64,000 nt of DNA from Owenia fusiformis (GCA_903813345.2 CAIIXF020000006.1:38283348-38347347); one strand, 5' to 3'. Numbered from the stretch's first letter, positions 14,101 through 26,045 are shown. The notes: generated by a model from the letters alone, not told the origin. Translations and numbers: made by a program.

Positions 14101-14640
14101 TTTTTGGAACTACAAAACTTAGTCGTTTTTGCTAACTGCAAAACTTAGCTGATATTTTGGATCTACAAAACTTAGAAGTTTTCTGCTATCTGAATAACAT
14201 AATCGATCTGCTACATGGGATGACTGACCATTGACCATTGACTATTGACTTCACTTAGCCTGATGAAGTAACCATAGATGATTATAAGCCATTGATGTGA
14301 AAACCTGGATGAATTTATTGGCTTATTAGAGGAATTTTTGGAACTAAAAAATTGCAAAACTTAGCTGATTTTTTGGGATCTACAAAACTTAGAAGTTTTC
14401 TGCTATCTGAAGAACATAGTCGATCTGCTACATGGGATGACTGACCATTGACCATTGATTATTGACTTCTCTTAGCCTGATGAAGTAGCCATTGATGATT
14501 ATAAGCCATTGATGTGACAACCTGGATGAATTTATTGGCTTATTAGAGGAATTTTTGGAACTACAAAACTTAGTCGTTTTTGCTAACTGCAAAACTTAGC
14601 TGATATTTTGGATCTACAAAACTTAGAAGTTTTCTGCTAT
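11145..14640 (+). repeat. Tandem array inside the 5' LTR
   Basis: Diverged units of roughly 225-230 bp contain the nested motif ACAAAACTTAG many times and blocks such as GATGATTATAAGCCA, GACTATTGACT and TCTGCTACATGGGATGACTG. Units are mixed and partly deleted, giving complex order. No protein frame is maintained through it. Confidence 0.85.
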
Positions 14641-14762
14641 CTGAAGAACTTAGTCGATTTGCTGCGTGGGAATCTACAGGACTGGACAGCACTTCAAGAG
14701 GGTGAAGCTATCCCCAGCATAGAGCTTACAGAAGTGGTGTCCAGCCTTCATAGACCTAATTC

Positions 14763-14966
14763 ATGGAATTGGATGTTCCTTTCTTCGCCTTGGTCCTAGT
14801 CAGTGTTTTATTCATAGTGACCTGTTTGATCGCGATTATATGCATCCGTGTGTGTATGAGGACTGAAAGGGACTCTACTAACCAGGAACCTCAAGTAACC
14901 CTTGCACCTAGGCCAGCATTACAGTCATCATTGGGATTCAGTTTGGCCACTGTGAACTTTGAATAG
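14763..14966 (+). CDS. Small membrane-peptide frame in the 5' LTR
   Basis: A 67-codon frame with one strongly hydrophobic stretch (about residues 7-30), then a basic and polar tail. The identical frame occurs in the 3' LTR. Nothing in it matches a family I know. Whether it is translated is unknown; identity of the two copies follows from LTR identity and is not evidence of selection. Confidence 0.3.
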   Translation: MELDVPFFALVLVSVLFIVTCLIAIICIRVCMRTERDSTNQEPQVTLAPRPALQSSLGFSLATVNFE

Positions 14967-15081
14967 AATCCTACTGTGAACTATTATTGTACCAGAGAGT
15001 GGGTGCATATAATTAACAACAACAAGTTTATTTGGACATTTTGAATTTATTTGTGTATAATTAATGTTATAATATATGTGA

Positions 15082-15087
15082 AATAAA
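15082..15087 (+). terminator. LTR polyadenylation signal
   Basis: AATAAA about 120 bp before the LTR end; the equivalent in the 3' LTR is at 22063-22068. Confidence 0.55.
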
Positions 15088-15203
15088 CCTATATTGTTTG
15101 TCGTGTTGTAATTGCTGTAAAACACAAGTACATTTAACGTGTACCAGGAAATCCCAAAGTAACCTAGCCCTCACACTACCTTAAATCGGCTAGTTTGTTA
15201 CAC

Positions 15204-15221
15204 TGGTGGCAGCGGTGGGAT
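15204..15221 (+). promoter_or_regulatory. Primer binding site, tRNA-Leu
   Basis: TGGTGGCAGCGGTGGGAT lies one base after the 5' LTR. It is the complement of the 3' end of animal tRNA-Leu(AAG) plus CCA, from memory of that tRNA (ATCCCACCGCTGCCA then CCA). Leucine tRNA priming is common in Gypsy-type elements. Confidence 0.85.
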
Positions 15222-15257
15222 ATTGTGACTGCAGACTTTGTGATACAACATAACAAA

Positions 15258-17852
15258 ATGGAACAGGACACAGGTCTTCCTCCTCCACCACCTTTAGAGA
15301 ATAAGGGGGATAGTGAACTTGAGAAAACAGTCTTTCTGAAGACCGATAAAATGGATATAGATAATCTGGGAGCAGGTGATGAGACTGTTCGTGATGTGAA
15401 ATATATTGATAAAAAGAAAGGGTCCCCTAAATGGGCATTTCCTTATCCTGGCACCAGAACTGACACTTCTGATTCTGATACTGAAAAAATGGGGTTACCT
15501 GGTCAGTCGAGTTCTGGATATTGGACTGGAGCTGCCTTCACAGATGCTAAAATCCCATTTGACACAATACCTGGGGCAAGACGAGAACCCCCAAGGAGAC
15601 AGAGGTTCCCACTCACTTCCACTTTAGCTGATAGGCAATTTGGAGGACCGGGTGAGGAAATTAGGAGGGAATCTGACTCAAGGATAAGGGAGTGTACGCT
15701 TGAGTCCAAAATTGAACTGTTAAGTGAGACAATGATAAACCAGCAAAAACAAATGCAGCGTTTAGCAGAAACAGTAGTGGAGTCCCAACAAGCTCAGCTC
15801 CACAATATTAATAGGATTGCACAGAGAGTGGAAGTCAACAGACAGAAAGTGCAAACACAAATGAAAGACTTTCAACAGACCGTAGAGACGTCCATCGTGG
15901 AAAAACTACATAGTAGTAGTATGCAACCTGAGGTAGAGTCGATGAATCATGCCAGTCCGTTTCAGCCATTGTCTGAACCTGCTTTTGACCCTGATCCTTT
16001 GCCTGCGAGTTCAAGGAAGCCATGGAGTTTGAAAAGGCAGGAGAGAATTCATATAAAGCCCAGCAAATGGAAAGTTAACCCCAGTACAGATGCCATAAAT
16101 CCTGGACTTAAAAACTTAGAGAATCAGGGTGCAGTTGGTCGAGAAAATATACCAAGTACTACTTACAAACCCGGTCTATTGAATCAGGAGGGAGTGAGGG
16201 AGGACTTTAAGCCTTCTTCCTTAGGGTTAGCCTCTAGGCTTGGAACAAGCTCAGCAGCTCATAAGGAGGAACCAGTACATAGAAGTGCAGAGTCCAATTT
16301 AACCACAGAATTAATACAGATGTGCTCCAAAATGTGTGATAAATTTGGATCGGAGAACTTGGGGTCATCTAGTAAAAGTAGGATTAAGCCAGATGTATAT
16401 AATGGATCCACGCCTTGGCAAGATTACAGGGCCTATTTTGAGATATGTGGTGATTTAAACCATTGGTCAGAAGAAGATAAAAGAAATTTTTTAGCCACGA
16501 GTCTTAGAGGCCCTGCTCAAGAAATTGTTCTAGAAATGGAACATGGTTATACTTATGACCAACTCCTCTTGGCTCTTGAAAAGAGATTTGGTCCGGGCGG
16601 CAAGGCCGAGGTTTATGAGGCAGAGTTAGTCAGCAGGATTCGAAAGCCTAAGGAAACTCTGCAAGCCCTGGGCCAGGACATAAGGAGGCTCACTGCACTG
16701 GCTTATCCAGAGATGAGTTGTACTGCTCAGGATCGTCTTGCTAGACGGAGTTTCGAACAGTCCATATTAGAGGAGGATATCCGGAGGGCAATACATTCAA
16801 AGGAATGTAATACCTTGGACAAAGCCATTGAAGTAGCCCTTAAGGAAGAATCATATCTGGAATCTGAAAGGATAAGGAAGGGACAAAAACCAAAGAGTAG
16901 CCGTGTAATGGCTATTGAAGACAAGGACGAGAGTGAACATAAATTAATAGCCCTGGAGAATAAGATCGAAACTCTGATGGAGAAAATGACGGAATTAGTG
17001 TCCAAACAGAACAAGCCTGAGCCTGAGATGTCAAGGCCAGCTTTCAGGAGAATGGAATGTTTTTACTGCCACAAGCCTGGACATAGAATAGCTGAGTGCT
17101 TCTCTAGAAAACACGCTGAAGAGCGGGCTAAGGAAGCCCAAGAGAGTCACAGCCAGGTAGCCACAGTTGAGTTTCTATCCCATCAGGGTAAAGATGTCAA
17201 GGCTTCCAAACATACCAATAAGATAGTGGCTCATGGAACAGTTTGCAACACAGATGTTGCATTTCTAGTTGATTCAGGAGCAGCTAGTACCATTGTAAAC
17301 TCGGAGGTCTACCGAAAGATATCTGAACTTAAGAGGCCAAAACTGGAGCCGTCCAATAGAGTCATAATACAAGCTGGCGGAGAACCATTAAGTCAAAAGG
17401 GTGTAATGTGTGTTGGAATAAACATTGGTGGCCATGTAGAGAACTTAAAAGTAGTAGTGGCAGATATTGAATTTGATGGCATCTTAGGTACTGATTACCT
17501 TGCTGCTGCAGGAGCCATATTAGACTATGGTCAGCGTAAGATGTCTATGAGATCAGGAAGTTCTAGAGATAATCAGGTACGAGCTAGAGACACACACAAA
17601 CAAACACCTAGGAGAGTGACTATGGATGTAGTAAGTAGTCATCCAGTCAGAGAAACAAGATATAGCCAGAGAAGTAGACTTAGTGAATTTTCCCAAAGCC
17701 TGAGAGATGTTGGACACAATAGTCCAGGCACATCCAGTAGTCAAATGACAAGGGTCCCGCTAGCAAGAGTCTATAGGTCGAGGAACTCAAGAGCTCCACA
17801 AAGATGTGACTTAGATGGTGATTGGAGGAATCATCGTGTTTGCCTCCCATGA
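15258..17852 (+). CDS. gag-pro: gag-protease polyprotein of the LTR element
   Basis: The 864-codon frame starts at the ATG 56 bases after the 5' LTR; an upstream ATG at 15195 lies in the LTR and primer site, so I prefer 15258. In order: a proline-rich start, a coiled-coil stretch (about 15700-15900), a retrotransposon gag core (about 16380-16860, with PDVYNGSTPWQDYRAYF), a CCHC zinc knuckle at 17058-17099 (CFYCHKPGHRIAEC) that binds nucleic acid, and an aspartic protease with the LVDSGAAST active-site loop at about 17265-17291. The frame ends in a polar tail without polymerase motifs. Family assignment to Metaviridae/Gypsy-like rests on the gag core and protease and is moderate. Confidence 0.85.
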   Translation: MEQDTGLPPPPPLENKGDSELEKTVFLKTDKMDIDNLGAGDETVRDVKYIDKKKGSPKWAFPYPGTRTDTSDSDTEKMGLPGQSSSGYWTGAAFTDAKIPFDTIPGARREPPRRQRFPLTSTLADRQFGGPGEEIRRESDSRIRECTLESKIELLSETMINQQKQMQRLAETVVESQQAQLHNINRIAQRVEVNRQKVQTQMKDFQQTVETSIVEKLHSSSMQPEVESMNHASPFQPLSEPAFDPDPLPASSRKPWSLKRQERIHIKPSKWKVNPSTDAINPGLKNLENQGAVGRENIPSTTYKPGLLNQEGVREDFKPSSLGLASRLGTSSAAHKEEPVHRSAESNLTTELIQMCSKMCDKFGSENLGSSSKSRIKPDVYNGSTPWQDYRAYFEICGDLNHWSEEDKRNFLATSLRGPAQEIVLEMEHGYTYDQLLLALEKRFGPGGKAEVYEAELVSRIRKPKETLQALGQDIRRLTALAYPEMSCTAQDRLARRSFEQSILEEDIRRAIHSKECNTLDKAIEVALKEESYLESERIRKGQKPKSSRVMAIEDKDESEHKLIALENKIETLMEKMTELVSKQNKPEPEMSRPAFRRMECFYCHKPGHRIAECFSRKHAEERAKEAQESHSQVATVEFLSHQGKDVKASKHTNKIVAHGTVCNTDVAFLVDSGAASTIVNSEVYRKISELKRPKLEPSNRVIIQAGGEPLSQKGVMCVGINIGGHVENLKVVVADIEFDGILGTDYLAAAGAILDYGQRKMSMRSGSSRDNQVRARDTHKQTPRRVTMDVVSSHPVRETRYSQRSRLSEFSQSLRDVGHNSPGTSSSQMTRVPLARVYRSRNSRAPQRCDLDGDWRNHRVCLP

Positions 17853-18208
17853 AACACAAACTTGAGAGCAGAGCATTGAGAACATTGAAGTATGTCAAGG
17901 ACATTTTGTGATATGTTTGAGCTGAGACTCAACATGAATGTAGCTCTTAGCTACGAGTTAAAACTTGTGAATTGTGTACATAGTAGTTAAGACAATCAGT
18001 AGTTAGATATTTAGTGTTAAGGTTTGAGAAAAACCTGAGTTCGATTAGTTTATGTTAGATAAATCTCATCACACCTTGTAAGACTGAAAGATAACCCCGA
18101 GGTTGAATAAACCAGATAGGTTATAAGTGTAGGAAATAGCTAGTTAGGAAAAATTCGTTATTTTTTTTTTTATAACTTAGGCTTGGTGTTGTTAACACCA
18201 AAATCATT

Positions 18209-18220
18209 GGTTGGGAGGAG
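18209..18220 (+). promoter_or_regulatory. Polypurine tract
   Basis: GGTTGGGAGGAG lies directly before the 3' LTR, the expected place and composition for plus-strand priming. Confidence 0.7.
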
Positions 18221-21200
18221 TGTAACGAATTTTTCATTTTTCAAAATTTTATTTTTGGAGTCCATTGCCGTTTTTTAGCACTTTAGACAGTTTTGACAGT
18301 AGGAAAGTGTTTCCCAGTCACAGTTGACAGCTTATATAGTTATATTTATGAATAGAACACTTTAGGTGTACTGGGAATGGTGTAAACTACTCTTTTCTGG
18401 GAGATTTATTTTGCTTTCGTTCGTGTGCATCTTCTCACCTCCTATTAGAGAGCTCTGTTGACCTACATTCAATAACTCGTTTTTCCTTGCAATTTCGCCA
18501 TAATTAGAGCCAATGATGATTGGTTTTTGTTATATTTATCTAGTTTATATCTTAATCTAGCTAGTTAATTGCAAGATATATGTTTGTTCTGTGTTAAAAA
18601 ACAGAGATCGTGATTGTTAGGTGAAGCTAATTTTCTGCAAAAGTTATGTCATCATTGCATCATATTAATTAATTATGCACTAGTGATATCCTGCCTGGGA
18701 TTCCAGTGACTGGCCAGGTATTGCATCAGCCGCTCGTGAGCTATGATTGGTTAGGCAGATAGTTTCGTGTGCAAAACACATGTTACATACATGTTGGGGT
18801 ATAAATACGGTGGCGGACGTGACTCGGGGGCTTTCTGCACATTGACTTTTGACGAACGGGACTATGTGGCTCGGGTTTATGGAATCTTTGGAACTATAAA
18901 ACTTAGTCGTTTTTGCTAACTGCAAAACTTAGATGATTCTTGGAACTACAAAACTTAGGAAGTTTTTCGCTGACTATTAGCCCGAGGGAATAGTCTTAGA
19001 TGATTATAAGCCACTGATGTTGGAATCTAGATGAATAAACTGGCTTATTGAGGGAAGCAATTGGAACTACAAAACTTAGGAAGTTTTCTGGAACTACAAA
19101 ACTTAGGAAGTTTTTTCGCTGACTATTAGCCCGATAGTCCTAGATGATTATAAGCCACTGATGTTGGGGCTTCTGACACACTGACTTTTGACGAACGGGA
19201 CTATGTGGCTCTGATTTACGGGATTTTTGGAACTACAAAACTTAGGCAGTTTTCTGGAACTATAAAACTTTGTCATTTTTGCTATCTGCAAAACTTAGAA
19301 GTTTTCTGCTATCTGAAGAACATAGTCGATCTGCTACATGGGATGACTGACCATTGACTATTGACTATTGACTTCTCTTAGCCTGATGAAGTAGCCATTG
19401 ATGATTATAAGCCATTGATGTGACAACCTGGATGAATTTATTGGCTTATTAGAGGAATTTTTGGAACTACAAAACTTAGTCGTTTTTGCTAACTGCAAAA
19501 CTTAGCTGATTTTTTGGACAACCTGGATGAATTTATCGCCTTATTAGAGGAATTTTTGGAACTACAAAACTTAGTCGTTTTTGCTAACTGCAAAACTTAG
19601 CTGATATTTTGGATCTACAAAACTTAGAAGTTTTCTGCTATCTGAATAACATAATCGATCTGCTACATGGGATGACTGACCATTGACTATTGACTTCACT
19701 TAGCCTGATGAAGTAGCCATTGATGATTATAAGCCATTGATATGACAACCTGGATGAATTTATTGGCTTATTAGAGGAATTTTTGGAACTACAAAACTTA
19801 GTCGTTTTTGCTAACTGCAAAACTTAGCTGATATTTTGGATCTACAAAACTTAGAAGTTTTCTGCTATCTGAAGAACATAGTCGATCTGCTACATGGGAT
19901 GACTGAACATTGACTATTGACTATTGATTTCTCTTAGCCTGATGAAGTAGCCATTGATGATTATAAGCCATTGATGTGACAATCTGGATGAATTTATTGG
20001 CTTATTAGAGGAATTTTTGGAACTACAAAACTTCGTCGTTTTTGCTAACTGCAAAACTTAGCTGATATTTTGGATCTACAAAACTTAGAAGTTTTCTGCT
20101 ATCTGAATAACATAATCGATCTGCTACATGGGATGACTGAACATTGACTATTGACTATTGATTTCTCTTAGCCTGATGAAGTAGCCATTGATGATTATAA
20201 GCCATTGATGTGACAATCTGGATGAATTTATTGGCTTATTAGAGGAATTTTTGGAACTACAAAACTTCGTCGTTTTTGCTAACTGCAAAACTTAGCTGAT
20301 ATTTTGGATCTACAAAACTTAGAAGTTTTCTGCTATCTGAAGGACATAGTCAATCTGCTACATGGGATGACTGACCATTGACTATTGACTATTGACTTCT
20401 CTTAGCCTGATGAAGTAGCCATTGATGATTATAAGCCATTGATGTGACAACCTGGATGAATTTATTGGCTTATTAGAGGAATTTTTGGAACTACAAAACT
20501 TAGTCGTTTTTGCTAACTGCAAAACTTAGCTGATTTTTTGGATCTACAAAACTTAGAAGTTTTCTGCTATCTGAAGGACATAGTCAATCTGCTACATGGG
20601 ATGACTGACCATTGACTATTGACTATTGACTTCTCTTAGCCTGATGAAGTAGCCATTGATGATTGTAAGCCATTGATGTGACAACCTGGATGAATTTATT
20701 GGCTTATTAGAGGAATTTTTGGAACTACAAAACTTAGGAAGTTTTTCGCTGACTATTAGCCCGATAGTCCTAGATGATTATAAGCCACTGATGTTGGGGC
20801 TTCTGACACACTGACTTTTGACGAACGGGACTATGTGGCTCTGATTTACGGGATTTTTGGAACTACAAAACTTAGGCAGTTTTCTGGAACTATAAAACTT
20901 TGTCATTTTTGCTATCTGCAAAACTTAGTCGTTTTTCTGCTATCTGAAGAACATAGTCGATCTGCTACATGGGATGACTGATCATTGACTATTGACTTCT
21001 CTTAGCCTGATGAAGTAGCCATTGATGATTATAAGCCATTGATGTGACAACCTGGATGAATTTATCGCCTTATTAGAGGAATTTTTGGAACTACAAAACT
21101 TAGTCGTTTTTGCTAACTGCAAAACTTAGCTGATATTTTGGATCTACAAAACTTAGAAGTTTTCTGCTATCTGAATAACATAATCGATCTGCTACATGGG

Positions 21201-22183
21201 ATGACTGACCATTGACCATTGACTATTGACTTCACTTAGCCTGATGAAGTAACCATAGATGATTATAAGCCATTGATGTGAAAACCTGGATGAATTTATT
21301 GGCTTATTAGAGGAATTTTTGGAACTAAAAAATTGCAAAACTTAGCTGATTTTTTGGGATCTACAAAACTTAGAAGTTTTCTGCTATCTGAAGAACATAG
21401 TCGATCTGCTACATGGGATGACTGACCATTGACCATTGATTATTGACTTCTCTTAGCCTGATGAAGTAGCCATTGATGATTATAAGCCATTGATGTGACA
21501 ACCTGGATGAATTTATTGGCTTATTAGAGGAATTTTTGGAACTACAAAACTTAGTCGTTTTTGCTAACTGCAAAACTTAGCTGATATTTTGGATCTACAA
21601 AACTTAGAAGTTTTCTGCTATCTGAAGAACTTAGTCGATTTGCTGCGTGGGAATCTACAGGACTGGACAGCACTTCAAGAGGGTGAAGCTATCCCCAGCA
21701 TAGAGCTTACAGAAGTGGTGTCCAGCCTTCATAGACCTAATTCATGGAATTGGATGTTCCTTTCTTCGCCTTGGTCCTAGTCAGTGTTTTATTCATAGTG
21801 ACCTGTTTGATCGCGATTATATGCATCCGTGTGTGTATGAGGACTGAAAGGGACTCTACTAACCAGGAACCTCAAGTAACCCTTGCACCTAGGCCAGCAT
21901 TACAGTCATCATTGGGATTCAGTTTGGCCACTGTGAACTTTGAATAGAATCCTACTGTGAACTATTATTGTACCAGAGAGTGGGTGCATATAATTAACAA
22001 CAACAAGTTTATTTGGACATTTTGAATTTATTTGTGTATAATTAATGTTATAATATATGTGAAATAAACCTATATTGTTTGTCGTGTTGTAATTGCTGTA
22101 AAACACAAGTACATTTAACGTGTACCAGGAAATCCCAAAGTAACCTAGCCCTCACACTACCTTAAATCGGCTAGTTTGTTACA
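18221..22183 (+). repeat. 3' LTR (3963 bp)
   Basis: Second copy of the LTR with the same ends, TATA box (18800), polyadenylation signal (22063) and membrane-peptide frame (21744-21947). Its tandem array (about 18895-21620) has fewer units than the 5' LTR. Confidence 0.93.
21744..21947 (+). CDS. Small membrane-peptide frame in the 3' LTR
   Basis: Identical to the frame at 14763-14966: 67 codons with one hydrophobic segment and no known family. Confidence 0.3.
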   Translation: MELDVPFFALVLVSVLFIVTCLIAIICIRVCMRTERDSTNQEPQVTLAPRPALQSSLGFSLATVNFE

Positions 22184-22187
22184 ATAG

Positions 22188-23287
22188 TGATCAATCAGGT
22201 ACACCCATACCATACAATTAGTTGATATAACATGAATATGCTCAGTTACCGCATTGACCGTGGAGACGTTGATCACGTAAATGATTTTCTTATCTATAAC
22301 TTCATGAAAAACTGTGATTATAATTTTCTAATGCCCAAATCTTCACGTTTCCAACAGCAACTTGTACGACTTTCTAACAAGTATTTACATGTGAATCCAG
22401 AAAAGTATACAGCACATTGAATACATTATTTTTTCACCATCTTTATATGATTTATAGCACAAGGCGGGTAAACATAGAAAAGACTGGCGACATTTGCTTG
22501 GGAATATTTTTGGTGAGGTGAAAATGTCAAAATGATCGTTTCTATCATTTGACTAGAAGCTAGGATCATCTTGTGTAAAGAAAACACTTTATATGGAATG
22601 TTGCGTATAAAATTTTTTTTAATGACACCATACAATCCTGATTTTTGATATGGCGACAGTCACGTAAATTATGAATAGGCCTATTCTAGTACATGATATA
22701 ATAAAATATTTGTAACTTAGAAATCATATATTACATACGTGCTATGTAGAGGGTCATATATATACTACTTGTAAACACATCAAAAATTGATGTCAGTAAT
22801 GTTAATACTAAGACTGAGCCTTGAGACATCAATTGGGCCTAGTTAGGCTTAGGCTTATTGAGAATGTTTTCTTGTTTTTGGCCCAGCCTGTAGATTTCTT
22901 TTCTTGAAGCATATTTCAATGAAATGCAGGACTTATTTGAATTTCATTTTGCATTTGTAGGCTATACTATCACGTTTATGAATAAAATAGTAGGCGGCAG
23001 GGAGGGAGTTTGGTTACAGATATCTATTCGTACTGAAGTCTAACCCTGTGTGGATGGTGTATTATTATGTGGCGTGTCATGAGAGTTCTTCAAAAAGAAG
23101 AAGAAAAAGTATTTTCGAAAAAGATGAAAATGTGAAAATTTGGATTGTTTTACGTATAAATGCATGAAGAAGAACGATATTATCCCATACGCTATGTAAG
23201 TAAAAATACATTACTTCCAATGTGTCAGAAGAAATAACCAGTCAACACCAATATTTATATGAAAATTACCTTTTCTATTTTTATTAT
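22188..23287. other. Intergenic, no supported gene
   Basis: A 62-codon plus-strand frame (22232-22420) has protein-like composition (DRGDVDHVNDFLIYNFMK) but no recognised family, no repeat support and no clear splice sites. The rest is AT-rich with no structure seen. Confidence 0.4.
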
Positions 23288-24262
23288 TGAACACAGCTGG
23301 CTCGACGTCTCCTACAGTTGGGGACAAAAATAAATGACAGGTCGATTTTCGATCACCATTTCCTAATTATGGTGGTCTGAAAGCCCATAATTTCCAATAT
23401 TGTTTAGATATATATCCCTTAAAATTTGTATATTTTACATTTTGTATAATCTCATCCACTGATGTAAGGCCTCTTGTAAATTCTCTTATTTTTAACATGG
23501 GAAATCCTCACTTCAGCAAATCCACCTGTCATTTATTTATGTCCCCAACTGTAGGTGCATTCATTCACCCTCTGGGTCTCTGAGGATCGTGTTGGACCCA
23601 GTGCAAGTCCTTACGACAATCCAACGCATTAGAGGCGGTGTTCACCGTCTAGACGTCTCCCAACTCGGTAAGCTTAGGCCTAAAGGTCGGAGACATTATA
23701 AATGAACCATCAAAAGTTGTCACAATGAGCTAAATTCTAAATTTCATGTCTCAAACGTCTCCCAAGCGCACAGTGAGCACTTACTCTACCTAGCTGACAG
23801 AAGTCAGCTCTGGGAAGTTGGATGTATGTGTACAGTACTTGAAGAGAATAAATCAAGTTGTAGTAAATCAATGTTCTATTAGACAACAAAACTTTTGAAT
23901 CTAGATTGCAGCCATTTTAGGTCTCGCGAGATCTTGTGACTTTCAGAAGTAAAAATTTGCTGAAAAATAATTCGCGTTAGCTAAATATGAATAGTCAAAA
24001 AAGTACAATGCGCATGTGCACGCATGCGCAAAAAGTTAAAAAATGGTGCACGCCAGTTCTGGAAGTTCTCCACTTTAACTGCAATTACACAACAAGTAGG
24101 ACTTATTGTCACCACACGTCATGAAAAGGGCAAGTTACATTCAATTATCTTCTTAAATACCGTTTCTTATCCCAGCGCGCCTGCTGGAAGTTAGAGAAAA
24201 CCACTTCACAAGACGGTATATTTTAACGGTTCGTCAGCTCGCTTTTGAGCCAGCTGTGTTCA
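23288..24262. mobile_element. TIR element with TGAACACAGCTGGCTC ends, ~975 bp
   Basis: TGAACACAGCTGGCTC at 23288-23303 returns inverted at 24247-24262. A second transposon (23315-23551) sits just inside its left end, so this element is the older of the two. No transposase frame; family not assigned. Confidence 0.65.
23315..23551. mobile_element. Tc1/mariner-type MITE, 237 bp, nested
   Basis: Near-perfect TIRs of about 28 bp (CAGTTGGGGACAAAAATAAA... and its inverse) are flanked by TA at 23313-23314 and 23552-23553. Non-coding. Confidence 0.88.
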
Positions 24263-25290
24263 GTAAATGAGCACCATCAATCTTCATTATTCAGTTATTA
24301 AACTGAAAGTACGGTTGCTCTTTTGACTTCAGGTTTGGACTCCCGTTTTTGTTTGGTCATAATCATTGAGTTTGTGTATTTACTTTAGAGTAATATTTTC
24401 ATGTCAATCGAAGATTCAATAAATACAATTACAATTCATTGGTTGAGTAGGTAGCCTAGACTAGTCTTGAAACTGAAAAAGAGCAGAAGAAGTGAGTAGC
24501 TCCCATAATTCTGTCGTACTATATTCTGGGATTTCCCAGTATATGATGTCCAATCAAATTGTAGGATGTGATCATGTGAACAGTCATGAGCATCTGGTTT
24601 CTCAGTGCCGCGCATGAGCAGAGTAAAGTTTGAAATCGTGGAAATGGCATTTATTTCCGTTTAACATCATTTCAACATCATCATTTCAAAACTACGGTCA
24701 TATTGCGGTCATATTCATACTATTGAAGTTACTTGATCCAAACTTGTAGAGAATACTCAAAAACAAGAGTGTTACTTCGGTCCAAAGCCTTCTCTATATT
24801 CCGGCTTTGAGGAGGAAGATTGAGCTGCCTTAGTATTATAAATATTGTAAATCATTGTGTTACACGCACAGTAAATATGGCATAATAATATGAAATATAC
24901 CTTTATGTATAGATTTGAAGAACATCAGCTCACATCCCCGTCTGAATCTATTGGTATATTTGATTTCTTTAAGCGAGAATAATTTCAAATGTTATTCACG
25001 TCCAGAACCGGAAGCCAGTTTTAGCTACAGCGAGAAAATTTCACCATGTGTCAAACTCCGAAATGAAATTTTGAAATATCTAAATCCAGACAAGCAACGC
25101 TTCATCCTAAATATGATTAATATTCTTAAAAATATTTATAAAATTTATAAAAAATGAGTTCTAGGTGCGTGTAGGTGCGTGTAGCACAGTACATACAAAA
25201 TCAATGAAGTTTCGTCTAGCTGTAAGCTAGAGACTCGAGTAACAAGAGTGAACATTGTGAGATCCATTTCAATGGCAAATGAGGCCTGTA
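24263..25290. other. Intergenic, no supported gene
   Basis: No domain or long frame recognised. An 80-codon plus-strand frame at 24915-25157 is lysine- and asparagine-rich and looks like chance. Confidence 0.4.
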
Positions 25291-25294
25291 ACTT

Positions 25295-25431
25295 ATAAAA
25301 TTGGTTATCGAACGTGCCAATACCAAAGGTCATCTTTGGGAAATGAAAGTAAACAAAATGTATTATATTTTGTTTACTTTCATTTCCCAAAGATGACGTT
25401 TAAGAGTGGCACGTTCGATAACCAATTTTAT
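25295..25431. repeat. Long near-perfect hairpin
   Basis: Arms of about 60 bp pair almost fully around a loop of a few bases: AAAATTGGTTATCGAACGTG on the left matches the inverse on the right, as do the inner AAATGAAAGTAAACAAAAT blocks. It may be a tiny fold-back element. If transcribed it would form a strong double-stranded stem. Confidence 0.85.
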
Positions 25432-25558
25432 ATATATGGTCTTTCAAACCACCATGGTTTGGGAGTGGTGAAGGAAAATGGACTACTCTTTTATTTATTG
25501 CTCAGACTAAATACAAATTATAATATGTCCACTTAAGGAAAATATTATATGTCCAATA

Positions 25559-26045
25559 CCGGATTTTCTCGCATATAAGCCGTGGGCTTATAACTGAAAG
25601 AAGGGGTAATTTCGTCTGTTATTTTACCTCTTATTTTTCGCCCATGGGCGTATAAGTGTACTACTTTCGATTTTTGGCCCAGTGGGTGTAAAGGTGAGAA
25701 GAGCTGATGAATACAATGGTTCCTCAAAGACTACCGTACCTACTGTTGTAGTCCTACCACATGTTTTGTAAGAATTATAAAGGAAATGTCACCTACAACC
25801 TTGGACTTAATGTTGAAACAAAGTTACAACAGAACGATCCACCACTGCCACTTACGGCACAGCATTGAACTTAATGTTGAAACAAAGTAACGACAGAACG
25901 ATCTGCCAGTGACAAAATACTCTTGAATTTATTGAAAAAATCAATAAATAGTCTTTTTTTATAGGCCCATGGGCGTATAAGCGTACTACATTCGACTTTT
26001 GGCCCATGGGCCTAAATTTAGGGGGGCGTATATGCTAGAAAATCC
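25559..26045. mobile_element. Pogo-like MITE, 487 bp
   Basis: TIRs GGATTTTCTCGCATATAAGC and the inverse of GGATTTTCTAGCATATACGC are flanked by TA at 25557-25558 and 26046-26047. Sub-terminal GCCCATGGGCGTATAAG blocks recur at both ends. No transposase. Confidence 0.82.

Larger units (their letters stand above)
10471..15202 (+). repeat. 5' LTR (4732 bp)
   Basis: Its first ~670 bp and last ~560 bp match the 3' LTR as far as I can read, including the TGTAACGAAT start and TTGTTACA end. The middle is a tandem array. It exceeds the 3' LTR by 769 bp, which fits different array copy number. Most LTRs are a few hundred bases to 1-2 kb, so this length is exceptional. Confidence 0.93.
10467..22187 (+). 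mobile_element. Giant-LTR retroelement, Gypsy-like, non-autonomous
   Basis: The element lies between 4-bp target copies ATAG (10467-10470 and 22184-22187). Parts in order: 5' LTR, tRNA-Leu primer site, gag-protease frame, polypurine tract, 3' LTR. The LTRs start TGTAACG and end GTTACA. The interior is only about 3 kb and carries no recognisable reverse transcriptase, RNase H or integrase, so the copy would depend on a partner. The LTRs look identical outside their internal arrays and the target copies still match, so the insertion is young. It is treated here as a fossil copy; the parts present look largely whole. Confidence 0.92.

Noticed and set aside
10930-14600. Repeated short minus-strand frames in the LTR
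   Set aside because: They recur with the tandem unit in both LTRs and have no domain or consistent length.
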